This document shows positions 9,696 to 21,128 of a DNA stretch of 64,000 nt, one piece after another (position 1 is the first letter of the stretch; every line of letters starts with the position of its first letter). The notes below the pieces were generated by a model. The model ran no database searches, had not been told where the DNA came from, and saw only the letters and a list, made by a program, of their open reading frames with translations. The position numbers were made by a program, and so were the translations under genes. The DNA comes from Voacanga thouarsii (lineage: Eukaryota > Streptophyta > Magnoliopsida > Gentianales > Apocynaceae), in assembly GCA_026120185.1 (NCBI GenBank), contig JANUWF010002065.1:124001-188000 (forward strand), read 5' to 3'.

Positions 9696-12030
9696 TGTAA
9701 TACCCCACTACCTAGGCCCAACAGGGCCGGGGATGTCGCCCCGTCTAAAGGACAAGAGATATTTATAACTAGGTCACACAATCAAAATAACAAAATAAAA
9801 ACAATACTTTAAACTTAAAATTTGTTACAATCCAAGAATTCAAAGACAAATCCATAATAAAAATTATCCACTCTCAATTCCCAAAGCATTACACAAAGTA
9901 AATATCAGAAAAAAAAAATCTTCCAATGTAGGCAACAACTAGCTACTCATCTCCACAGTAGGATCGACCTAAAATCATGGTAAAAATGGTGATGAGATAA
10001 AATTCTCAGTAAGTCTGTGTGTGCTTTGAGTGTCCAGTGAAAACAGTTCGTGAATGCAAAGTGTAAAATCTTCGTAAGAGAAATATTGGCAAGCATTAAA
10101 TAATAGTCAAAATCAAGAGTGATGTTTTAGCTTTTCCAACCATACATATTCAATAAAATCAACCACTCAAAAGGGTGGTCATGGGTTACCACACGTTGGG
10201 CCCCATAATCAGTCAGAATGCCACACTTTGTGCAGACTGACAAAAAGCAGGTGATCGGCCTACCGGGCAAGATATTTCTCCTTCTCTATACCCAAACAAA
10301 ATCGGTTGTCCATTCTGGCAACACAAAGTCCACTTGACTGAAAACTGCTAGCTCGAACCGGCACGACCTTACTGGACTGACATCCTATCCGAGAAGGACT
10401 TACCCTCAAAGGTGGCCACCTACTGAGAGACTTACCTAACCCTTCAAAGACTAGTCCTAGCAGTTCTCCCTTATTAAGTACTCAACGTAACTTATCCCAC
10501 TTGGGAAAGATGAAATAAACATAGCTCCACTTTAAAATGGCAATTAAGAATTTCCAAAATTTGAGATAAAGTTGGTTTTAGAAAGAGTTTTAAGTTTGGG
10601 TAAAACTGCTTATTGATTTTCAAATAATTTGTTTACTTGAAATGAGAAAGGAAATAATCCTTAATTGCCTTTACAGAAATGAGTAACCACGCACTCCACA
10701 ATTGGCTTGCCATAGAACCATTTTGCATCAATCAAGTTTTATGCAGGAGCTTACCTGATCCTTAACTTGAGATAAAATAAAGGTATTCAACAGCTAACCT
10801 AACCCCGCCTGGGGTAAATATAAACCATAATCAAACTCAAGCCAAAATCCACTTTCACAAATAAAACTAGCTCAACTTACTACAACCATGATCCTAGTGT
10901 TCCAAGCTTTAAGGCCCGATAATAAATAAAAATGGTTTATAAGCTAAGTCTAGTTTGATATTAAAGTGATTAGGGTTTTGGGAAATAGGTACTATTAAGT
11001 TGAAGATTTAAATCTTGCTAAAAATAAATTAGAGTTTATTTGATGAAGAGTCCTAGGTGGTATTAGGTAAAATAATGATTTATTAATAATTAACTGTTAG
11101 AAAATAATTGATAACTAAAATTAATTGCAAGTAAATTTTAATAGGTTTTGATTAAAAGATAATAATTGAAGGATTATAAATTTTAATGGTATTTATGAAT
11201 ATAAGACTCACAAAATTAATATTTTACTTATTATGATTATTTATATAAAAGGCTTTATTTGATTTTATTATTATACATAATATCTATATATTTTATTTCT
11301 GTAATAAAAGCTATCATTTATTTGACTAAAATATCACTATTTTATGTAAAAGACCAAATCCACATTTTCTAGGGTTTTCAAGATCTACTAGCAAAAATTA
11401 TATTAATCATTTCATTGATGAAATAAAATTAGATTAGGGACAACTAGATCATGATCATATTTCCATTGCTAACCACAATTATGAACATACACTCCACTTC
11501 AATTCATCAAGTCATCCAAATCATGATTAAAGGCATAGATCTAAATTTACCAAGACATTATCCAACCTCTACTAGCATAAACATATAAATGGCTTTAATA
11601 ATCATACATGAATATAAATCATATTCACCAAAGCTGACATAATCTCTAACATACTTAATCACATATACCACTCACGATATGGAGACATGCATTAAACCCT
11701 AAAAATACTATACAATCAACCAAGACAATTGACTTATGCATCAATCCCATCTCCATCATATACACACATTTATTCATGCTTTAATCTCAACTTATCACAA
11801 CAATACATGCTCAAATCCTAATCATAATCCATCTCCTTCCAATATCATCCTAGAGACATGAATCTAGAATTTAAAGAGAGGGTTTAAGAGGCTTACTTGA
11901 TTGATGAGTACCTTAGAGTAGTTTCGAATGGATCTTACTCTTAGGAGACTAGATCCGTCCAAGAGAGATGAAAAAGACATGGCCATGGTTGAAGCCACTA
12001 TTCGGCCAAGAGAGAGAGAGAGCATTCGGC

Positions 12031-12032
<2 letters not shown>

Positions 12033-12081
<49 letters not shown>
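12033..12081 (+). repeat. (AG)n microsatellite
   Basis: About 24 uninterrupted AG units inside the long LTR, preceded by a shorter AG run at 12008-12021. Confidence 0.95.
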
Positions 12082-12085
<4 letters not shown>

Positions 12086-13730
12086 AAGAAGAGAGTCCAT
12101 TAGTATGATTTTACACATATATATTTATTAGAGGTTGAAGATTAGTGAAGATGAAGTTGATTAAACAAGCTTACATTGAAGGTGTTCTTGAACCTTCACA
12201 AAAATACTGGTTTTTAATCCAAGAGAAAGAGTTGGATTTTGGAGTTTGATGTTAAAAGTGGTATGAATGGATTCACGGAAGTGAGTAGGTGACATCTGTA
12301 ATTTTTTTGAAGAAGATTGAAGTGGTTTTGGTGGCCTTAGGCGAGAGAAAGTGAGTAGGTGTTCTTGGTGTTCTAGGTATTCTTGAAGGTTGAAGAGAAT
12401 GGAGAGGATTTGATTGAAGCTGGCCGAAATTCTATGGGATTGGAGGGGCCGAATTGTTTGAGGGGTTTTGGCAATTGAATTTCTGGTTTGATAGGAAAAG
12501 GAAAGGCTAGTTGTTTGAAATCCTAAAAGAATTTTTTAGGAGATCAAATTTGGAAACAAAATATAGCAAGAAGATCTTTGATCAATGGAGAGCTTTTTGG
12601 AAGCTGTAATGGCCGACTGTTGGCTAAGGATTCTGCTGGAATGAAAGCTGTTTGAAGAAGCTTAATGGTAGCCGAAAAGAGGGAGTACAATGGTGAAGGA
12701 AGGTCTGGTTGTTTAAGGAATGTTTTATGAAAGTTTACTAAAAATATTTGCTGAAATTTTGGTCTTCAATTAATGGCTTGATTGGAGTAATTGTTGGAGA
12801 TATTTTAGGGGCAGCTATGACTGGTTTTTCGAGCAGAAAGTTGGGGAAGATGATAGAACTCAGTTCATAGCTATTCAAGAGAAGTTTGTGCAGAAAAATG
12901 AAGGAGTTTTGATCAGGGCTAAAAAAGGAAACAAAGCTGGAAAAATTCTGTACAGGATTTCGCAAGTTGCTGGAATTTTCTGGGCAGCCTTTGCTGCCAT
13001 TTTCCAATCAATTTGTAGATGATTTGAAGGGGTATTCAGAGGTCTTTCAAGGCTGGTTTCCAGCCTTCTTTATGGAGGAAAAACGTGGCTAAGGTGTTGT
13101 TGAAAAACTGGAAGAAAACAGCTTGGTTCAAGCTCACCAAAGCTGCGAATTTGCCCAGAAAATTTTCTGGTTTGGACAGTATTTGTGCAGTCCGAATTTG
13201 GCCCTAAAATTTTCGATTTCAAGCTGGTCAAGAGGACTATTTTTCTGGCAGCATTTGGGAGGGAATGATGGTTGAAAATTTTGACACCTTGAATGCACAA
13301 AAAGCTGGAAAAATTCCATATTACTTCATGAAGAAAATGAACATAGCTAGAGTGGGGCTTTGAAGGTTCAACCATGGAGTTTAATCTCGTGGGAACCTTC
13401 CCCAACTCCTATCCATTTTCGGTCCATAAGATGTCTTACGCTTAGACATTTTTGAACCTTCAAAGCCACATCACTTTACTGAAATTTTCTGGAATGAAAT
13501 TGGCTATAACAAATTGACCAACCTAATAAATTAAGAAGTAGGAAAAACTAAAGATCAAGAAGGGTATAAATTCCCTTGGAAATTTTTGTAGGACACAAGA
13601 GTAGAATTAGGATACTCCTATCGTGTCTTCCCTAGGACAACACCTCTAATCTTCTCTAAAGTACACAAGGCCGAAAATACAACCTTCCCAAACAAAAAAA
13701 TAAAATTTAATCATGCTAAAGCACCAATGA

Positions 13731-13796
13731 TGGAATTTAAACCCAAGACCTCAAAGATTTATTCCAAAGCTCTAACCACTAAACTACAACAACTCT
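13731..13796 (-). other. tRNA-like segment inside the chromovirus LTR
   Basis: On the minus strand it reads GTAGTTTAGTGGTTAGAG, then about 30 bases later GGGTTTAAATTCC. These resemble the A box (TRGYNNARNNGG) and B box (GGTTCGANTCC) of tRNA promoters at roughly tRNA spacing. The solo LTR keeps the segment (24367-24430) with B-box-like GAGTTCAAATCC. I cannot draw a full cloverleaf, so it is tRNA-like rather than a tRNA gene. Confidence 0.5.
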
Positions 13797-14039
13797 TGTT
13801 CTTATTTTCTCTCCAAAATATTTTTCCTATTTAATCCTCAAGCTATCTCCCTATTTTCACCTCAAGAAAAAATTACTATTTTGCCATTCTTACTCAATAA
13901 ACATAAATTAAGCCCTCAAGACTAAAAACACAAATCCAAAGCACATAAAATCATATAAATATATATTTAAACATGCAAATAAATATTATATGCATTCCAA
14001 CCCCCTTACTCTAAGGTTGGTTTCGACTGGGATTTCACA

Positions 14040-14062
14040 TCCTCCCCTCCTTAGAAGAATTT
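14040..14062 (-). other. Polypurine tract of Tekay-like chromovirus
   Basis: Minus-strand purine run (TCTAAGGAGGGGAGGA) abutting the LTR start TGTGAAATCCC, just after the motif GACGAAATTCT that typically marks the 3' end of chromovirus pol. Confidence 0.85.
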
Positions 14063-14085
14063 CGTCCCAAAATTCAAGCATACCT

Positions 14086-15366
14086 CTATTTCAGATCAGG
14101 ATACTTTCGTTTAACCCACTCTTTTGATTCCCATATGGCATCCTGCGTGCCATGATGCTCCCACTGAACCTTGACCATCGGTATCTGCTTGATCCGAAGA
14201 TTTTTGATACTGCGGTCCAATATTCGTATGGGCTTCTCCACGTAGCTCAGATCGGGATGCAACACCAACAGTTTGTTATTCAAAACATGATCAGGATCGG
14301 CATTGTACTTCTTCAGTTGTGACACATGAAACACATCATGAATTCCTGTCAACACATCTGGCAGGTCCAATCGGTAAACTACCGATCCAATCCTTTTCAT
14401 AATCGGGAACGGCCCCAAATACCTCGGATTCAGCTTTCCACCCTTCGGATGCTTCAAGATTCCCCTATTCGGCGTTAATATCATAAATACGTTGTCCCCG
14501 ACTTGAAACTCCAATTCTCTCCGCCAGTTATCCGCATAGCTCTTCTGTCGGCTCTGAGCCGCCTTCAACCTTTCCTTGATCAATTTTACTTTATCCAACA
14601 TTTCTTTGACACAGACTTCTCCGGTTCTACTTACGTGACCCTCTTCTGACCAACTCCAGTATAGCGGCACTTGACACTTGCGCCCATACAAAGCCTCATA
14701 CGATGCCATCCCAATTGAAGCTTGGTAGCTATTGTTATACGACAGTTCCGCGTACGGTACACATTCTATCCATTTATCTCCGAAGTCCAGAACACAGGCT
14801 CTCAACATATCTTCCAATATCTGTATAGCCCTTTCTGACTGCCCATCGGTCTACGGATGCGCCGTCGTACTGAATTTTAGACTCGACCCCATTGCTTCCT
14901 GAAACTTCTCCCAAAATCGAGATGTAAACCTCAGGTCTCGGTCAGACACAATGCTTGGAGGCACTCCATGGAGTCGGACTATTTCTCAAACATAAGTCTG
15001 AGCCAGCTTATCCATAGAGTCTCTTACATTTACCGGTATAAAATGAGCCGACTTGGTCAGTTGATCCACCACTACCCATATGGCGTCCTTCTGGGTCTTT
15101 GACATAAGAAGTCCGGTGATGAAATCCATGGTCACCTCCTCCCACTTTCACTCAGGTACTGGCAATGGTTGCAATAGTTCCGCTGACTTCTTGTGCTCCG
15201 CTTTAACTTTCTGGCAGGTGAGACAGGTCGGGACATACTTAACTACATCCCGCTTCAATCCAGGCCACCAATAGGCTCTCTTAAGATCCTAGTAAATCTT
15301 GACTTCCCCCGGATGAATGGCGTACTTACTTTTGTGCGCCTCTTTCAAAATTTTGTCCTTTAATTG
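14086..15366 (-). pseudogene. Integrase and chromodomain of Tekay-like chromovirus
   Basis: The 243-residue ORF at 14086-14817 holds the end of the integrase core (ECVPYAELSYNNSYQASIG, ALYGRKCQVPLYW), the GPF module (GGKLNPRYLGPFPI), FHVSQLKKY, and a chromodomain-like end (PIRILDRSIKNLR, VQWEHHG, DAIWE). Chromodomains are thought to steer insertion to heterochromatin. Upstream, HP*TDGQ has TAG in place of the glutamine expected in HPQTDGQ, and further stops break the core. Confidence 0.88.
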
Positions 15367-16440
15367 CTACTCTCCGAGTACACACAATCGATCTCTGAAA
15401 TGCAAAACTCCCGCCTCATCTTGACGGAATTCACTGCCTGGCCGCTTGAGCTCCTTGTCCTTGAAAAGCTGAAACTCAGCATTGCTTCGCTGAGCTTCCA
15501 CGATTTCCCGTTTTAAATCCGGTACCAACTTTAGATTGCTAACAACGATTCTTTCCTCTTGCACTTCTACCCTTCTGTCCAACACTTCCTGAACCACCTA
15601 AATTTCATGCACTCTTAGTCTGGCCATACCAACTTTTCTGCTCAGAGCGTCAGTCACAACGTTGGCCTTCCCGGAATGGTAGTTGATCGGACAACGGTAT
15701 TCTTCTAGGAATTCCATCCATCTTCGTTACCTTAAATTCAGATCCTTCTGGGTGAAGATATACTTCAGACTCTTGTGGTCGGTGAACACCTCATATTCGG
15801 CTCCGTACAGATAGTGTTGCTATTTCTTTAGGGCGAACACGATAGCTACCAGCTCCAGATCATGAGTAGGATAGTTGACTTCATGAGGTCTCAGCTTCCG
15901 AGAAACGTAAGCGATCACCTTATGGTCTTGTATCAATACTGCTCCCAATCCTTCTTTCGAGGCATCAGTATACAGCGTGTAAGGTTTACCTTCCTCTGGC
16001 AGGCTCAATACCGACGCTGTCATCAGTCTTCGCTTCAGCTCTTGAAAACTTTTCTCGCATTTCTCGTTCCAAACGAATGGGACATCTTTCCTCAGCAGTC
16101 AGGTCATAGGCAAGGTGAGCGTTGAAAACCCTTTGATAAATCTCCTGTAGTAACCAGCCAGTCCCAAGAAACTTCGGATCTCGGTGATGTTCTCCGGTTG
16201 CTTCCAGTCTGACACTGCTTCAACCTTTGCCGGATCTACCTTGATTCCCTCCTTGGTCACCACATGGCCAAGGAATACTACATTGTCCAACCAGAATTCA
16301 CACTTGCTAAACTTGGCGTATAGCTTGTGTTCCCACAGCGTCTCCAATACGAGCTTCAGATGCTCTGCATGCTCCTCCAGACTCTTGGAATAAATCAAAA
16401 TGCCGTCGATGAAGACCACCACGAACTTGTGAATGAGTGG
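15367..16440 (-). pseudogene. RNase H and partial reverse transcriptase of Tekay-like chromovirus
   Basis: Reverse transcriptase (about 16440 down to 16100) has [16 protein letters not shown], with glycine where the catalytic FIDD has its second aspartate, then [11 protein letters not shown] and [11 protein letters not shown]. RNase H follows: [45 protein letters not shown]. The piece at 15367-15597 links to the integrase zinc region (GVLHFRDRLCVLGE). Stops separate the pieces. Homology ends near 16440 before the N-terminal half of reverse transcriptase. Confidence 0.87.
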
Positions 16441-16715
16441 TTTGGTAATATTCTTTGTCCAAGTTTTTATCAATGATCTTGGTATTTTCTTAGTATGACC
16501 TTGGTGTTTTCTTGGTATCAACAAATTTTGCTGAAAAAATTGAAAATTTTGAAATTTTAAAAATTTGAAAGTTTGGAGATTTTGGAGCTAAATTGAGCTT
16601 ATTTGTTTATAATGAAGTGATGATTTTGGAGATCTTGCTAATTTTGGATATGAATTTGTCATATTATGGTTTAATTTTTATTAAAAAAGTAAACTTGTGT
16701 ATTAAGTTAGATTTT
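16441..16715 (+). repeat. Inverted scrap of an Athila-like (family C) 3' region
   Basis: This stretch matches the reverse complement of roughly 30990-31315, the non-coding 3' region of family C. Shared runs include GTCCAAGTTTTTATCAAT, GGAGCTAAATTGAG and TGTGTATTAAGTTAGATTTTG. It directly abuts the broken reverse transcriptase, so the break at 16440 probably came from insertion or rearrangement of this plus-oriented fragment. Confidence 0.75.
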
Positions 16716-17991
16716 GCTTTACATCTCCCCACCCCAATCCTTTCCCCTACCCCCTCTCCCTACCACAGAAAAAAAAAAAAAAAAAAAACCTATTGTGTTA
16801 AGTATCTTAATATTGTGGTTGTTGGTGTGCTATTACCTCTTGAATTACAATATTTCAGTAGAGTATAGTTTGAAAATTATAAATAAATGTGGCTAAAATA
16901 AATTAAAGTTATTGAAATCTATTTTAATAAAGTAGAAAATAAGTCATATTCTATAGATATCACAAAAAAACACTACAACCTTACACTAAAGTTTCATTAA
17001 AAAATGGCAAATTGCAGTCTACAATATTTGTGGAGGCTTTCCTACATTAGCTAATGCACTTGAAATTCCAAACTTAATACAACTATTAAACTCAAATACT
17101 GAAAGCTCACTATAGGCTTTTCCACACTTTTGAGATATTAAAGTCTATGTTGTATAAGTCATGCATTCAACACAAAACCACAACATTTATATAGTTCTAT
17201 GGATGCAGAAAAGTTCTATAACAAACCTCATTCCTTGAGTATGATAAACCCATGGCTAGCAACTACAGTCTTCTACTCTTTATTCTTTCAAATCAAATCA
17301 AAAAAGTCAGATATTTGTAATTGACAAATGTTATGTCTACTAAATCTTGATTAGAAATAAATTATTGACATTTTTTTCCTTTTTGGTTCTTGGTAAGTGA
17401 GGGAGGGAGATTTTTGTTGGGCTTATATCTCGTAAGAATCAAACATGGGACGCTATTTTGATTAATCATATATGATTAATCATTCATTTCGTATCCCATG
17501 TTTAGAAATAGAGTCTTGAGCACACTAGAGATTGGACTCTTGATGACCAAGTCCATGACAAGAATCGCAATGCTTTCAGGAAGGATACCATAATGGGCAC
17601 AAGATCATTAGAGAAAGACATTGAAGATTCCCTCCAAAATCATACTATTGTTTTTTTAAGTTCTAATGTCAACTAAATATTCCTAATAAATGCAATTGGA
17701 ATGCTAAATAAGTGTGTACATTATTATATCATCAATGATGCTTAGGCATTGGAGAGGTTTCAAGAAACAAATAAGAAGGCATAATTCATTTGCAATGCTA
17801 TTTCTACTATCATTTTCATCATAGTAGAATTCATCTTAGTTCATTAAATCTCTATTTCAATAACAAACAAAAAGGTTTAGGTAGTAAGTCCCCTTTCTAT
17901 ATAAATATTATTTGGTCATTTTGTTTGATATTTTAAATCATCAATCCTAATTAATATTTCATCATTTTAAATTTTTTCATAAAAATAAAAT
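16716..17991. other. AT-rich spacer, no gene seen
   Basis: Contains an A20-type run near 16768-16788 and otherwise AT-rich sequence. I see no defensible ORF, RNA gene or terminal repeat. The last five bases, AAAAT (17987-17991), are the left target duplication of the next element. Confidence 0.7.
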
Positions 17992-18593
17992 TGTCACACT
18001 CCCAAACCGGGAATGGCATGATAGCATCCTTAAATAGAATGCCGAAACCAAAACTAATAGATGACTTAAAGCTTTTTAACATAGAATGATAATAGTTGAT
18101 CATTAATTACACAAACTCCCAATTACAACTAGAAATAAAATCACATGTAACTTTTCTCAATAAAACCAATTATAATCCAACAAAACATTCTAATCATCTA
18201 AGAAAATAAACATAATCCAGAATTCAGAAATAACAACTAGCTATCACTCCAAATCTTCCTCAAACCACTCGTCTAACTCCTCTTCTTCTAACTGATATCC
18301 TGTAAAATGGTAATAAAGGCTGGCCATTGAAACATCACAGGGAAGGCTAACATGAAGAAATCAGGAAGAAATCAGAACTCTCCTTAATTTTCAACCTATT
18401 GGCAATGGTTCCAAGAGAATTTGATGCCACTTAGAGCAAGGAGTTCGGCGTCAATTAACAACAATAATAGGGTACAGCTAGTGCCAATACGGATAAGTGA
18501 AATGACGCTGGCTTAATATTAAACAACGAATTGGCGACTAATAAAGAGCAGCGGGTGCTGATTTGAATGGGTGAAATAGCGTAAGCTCTATTA

Positions 18594-18683
<90 letters not shown>

Positions 18684-19780
18684 GTAATGGTAAACAGAGA
18701 GTAGCTGACACCAACTTGCTTCGAGAAGAGCAAGACACAATCTAAAAAGTAATATATAACAAGAGCACAGCTTGGCCAGATCTCAGATTTCACAAGGCTC
18801 ATGATACCACTCGGGGGAAACAAGCAATCAACACAATCAACCACCCATTTGTAACCAAAACTTAAAACTTATACACACACATCCCAAACATTATTGAATA
18901 CATTACAAAAATCAGAATTCGAAACATGTTGGGGGTAAAGTTTAGGTTTACTGTTATCAGCTCATAACTATTATAACCCATTAGGAGAAGGTTCAGACTG
19001 AAACTAGATATTGTATCCCTCTAGCCAAGAGCCTTATAACTAAAATTAAAGACTCCCTACCATAACTACCCATAAGCATCAATCAAACCCAGCTTAAAAC
19101 ACAGAACTTAAAACAGAGCTTCACTTTACACAATTTTATTCAGATATTCGCAATACTTAAAGCATCAAAATTATATTATGCTCAATCCATTTTAATACTA
19201 AAATAACTTTCATTAGCAAAGGATACACAATTTTCTCAAAGTATAGAAAGCAAGAAAATGTAAAAAAATCATAAATTCTTTACCAGTCAATTCAGTGATA
19301 AAAACAGTCTTAATCCACCACCAAACTTATTTAACTACCTATAAAGACCCAATAGCACAATTAGTTTCTAGATTTCTCACCAAACTTAAAACCCCCAAAT
19401 CAAAACCCTTACACAACTAATACAGCCATTACTCAAATCCCTAAACAAATTAATCTAATCTAATTCATTAATAATGTGAGATTTACCTGGATTCGAAGTC
19501 TTTGGTATAATCTTCTCACTGAGTTTTGCTTTCTCGCTAATCTCCCCTTTCTTTAAAGTAGTTTCTGCTGAAGCATTCTGGCCTATTCAGAAACAACGTA
19601 ATAATTAAAACTAAAGAATATAACTGTCTAAAGTAACCAAACTAAATATCCCTTATAAAACTAATTACAAATAGCCCTAAAACTATCCCCTCTTCTTAAT
19701 CAACCCCAAACGTAGAGACTTGGCCCACCAACAAAACTATAAAAGAAAAGCCCAAAGACGAATTGGGTCATGGGCTCACA
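17992..19780 (-). repeat. 3' LTR of family B chromovirus
   Basis: 1789 bp, from TGTCACACTCCC to GGGCTCACA on the plus strand. Homologous to 27521-28257 plus 35960-37087, and to the duplicated segment ending about 38721. It contains GGCGCC-type motifs at about 18430-18720 and an (AAT)n array exactly where the partner LTR holds family C. Confidence 0.9.
18594..18682 (+). repeat. (AAT)n microsatellite
   Basis: About 29 perfect AAT units inside the family B 3' LTR. Long reading frames across it are artefacts of the triplet. Confidence 0.97.
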
Positions 19781-21128
19781 TTCCACCCTTCTTATTAAAA
19801 GTTTCATTCTTGAAACTTACGTACATGTATCATTAAATAGGAAAAGATATTTTCGGTGCATCTTTTCCTCTAATTCCCAAATTACTTCACGTTCTAGATG
19901 ATTAGACCATTGCACCTAACATATAGTATGTTTCTTCATCTTAAAACCTGTAAATTTCTATCTACAATCTTTACTGGCACCTCTTTATATGCTAGATCTT
20001 CCTGCACCTGCAAAGGTGATATCTCCAACACATGACCCAGGTCAGATATATACCTTCTCAACTACGTTACATAGAATATATTATAAATTCTAGACAATGC
20101 TGGTGGCAAAGTTAACCGATAAACAAACCCACCATTCCTTTCAAGTATCTTAAAAAGTCCTACATATCTCATAATCAACTTTTCACTTTTACTAAACCTC
20201 ATCACACTTGTAATAGGAAAGATCTTTAAATACACCTTTTCTCCACATTGAAACTCTAAAGGCCTCCGCTTGCTATTTACCTAACTTTACTGACGTCTTA
20301 AGCCACTTTCAATCTTTTTTGAATCACTCACACTTACTTATATGTTAACTTTACAAATTCCAAACTTGTAATTGCTCTTTCACCCACATCATCCTAACAC
20401 ACCAGTGATCTTCACTTCCAACCATAGAGAGCTTCATATGCAGTCATCCCGATTCTAGCCTAGTAACTATTATTGTAAAATAATTCTATTAACATCAAAC
20501 TATCCACCCAACTACCTTTAAAATCCAAAACATATGCTCGAAGCATGTCTTTTAAAGTTTGAATTATCTTTTTTGATTGCTCACCAGTCTGAGGATGAAA
20601 AGTAGTACCAAGTATAATAGTCATCCCTATTTCCTTATTAAAACTCTTCTAAAAATGAGGCACAAATATAATGTCCCTATTAGACACAATGCTCATCAAT
20701 ACTCTATGCAATCTAACAACTTCATCTATGTATGTCTTAAATAACTCCTCCATGGTAGCCATTACGTTTAAAGGTAAGAAGTTTGTAGACTTAGTCAATT
20801 AGTCCACTACAACCCAGATGGTATCCTTTCCAATCTTGGACTTGGGTAACCCAACAACAAAATCTATGGTGACATGCTCCCACTTCCACACAAGAATCTC
20901 CAACGGTTTCAACAAGCCTGTCGGACTCTGATGCTTCACTTTAACTTGTTGACACACCAAACACTTAGAAACATAATCCGTTATTCCCCGCTTCATGTCA
21001 TTCCACCAAAAGTTCCTTTTAAGATCCTTATACATCTTGGTTCCTCTTGGGTGAATCGAGAATTTTATATTGTACACTTCCTTAAGTACCTCTGTCCTCA
21101 AGGCCTCATCTTTAGGAACACACAACAT
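19781..21128 (-). pseudogene. Integrase and chromodomain of family B chromovirus
   Basis: A minus-strand polypurine tract (AAGAAGGGTGGAA) abuts the LTR at 19780. Upstream a chromodomain-like end reads VQWSNHLEREVIWELE and HRKYLF. The clearest integrase part is 20799-21128: VYNIKFSIHPRGTKMYKDL and CLVCQQVKVKHQSPTGLL (H-H-C-C region), then TIDFVVGLPKS with the first core aspartate. The rest of the core (19900-20800) is broken by many stops. Confidence 0.82.

Larger units (their letters stand above)
9696..14039 (-). repeat. 3' LTR of Tekay-like chromovirus, 4.3 kb
   Basis: Begins TGTAATACCCC and ends TTTCACA on the plus strand. It is homologous, in inverted orientation, to the solo LTR at 24122-26631 at both ends and through most of its length. 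It is about 1.8 kb longer; much of the extra is at 10.8-12.1 kb, where the solo copy has about 70 bp. It contains no ORF of note. Confidence 0.85.
9696..16440 (-). mobile_element. Truncated Tekay/Del-like chromovirus (Ty3/gypsy)
   Basis: A 4.3-kb 3' LTR, a polypurine tract, and pol from a chromodomain-bearing integrase back to mid reverse transcriptase, all on the minus strand. The element ends abruptly near 16440, inside reverse transcriptase. Gag, protease, primer binding site and 5' LTR are missing. The very long LTR and the C-terminal chromodomain suggest the Tekay (Del) branch. Confidence 0.85.

Noticed and set aside
9508..9708. Minus-strand ORF opposite the accessory ORF relic
   Set aside because: It is the antisense shadow of plus-strand sequence that matches a known domain type.
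12738..13405. ORFs of 89-111 codons in the 4.3-kb LTR
   Set aside because: The homologous part of the solo LTR does not keep these frames, so they are chance openings.
18455..18844. Long minus-strand ORF with poly-leucine or poly-tyrosine
   Set aside because: It is translation of the (AAT)n microsatellite inside an LTR.
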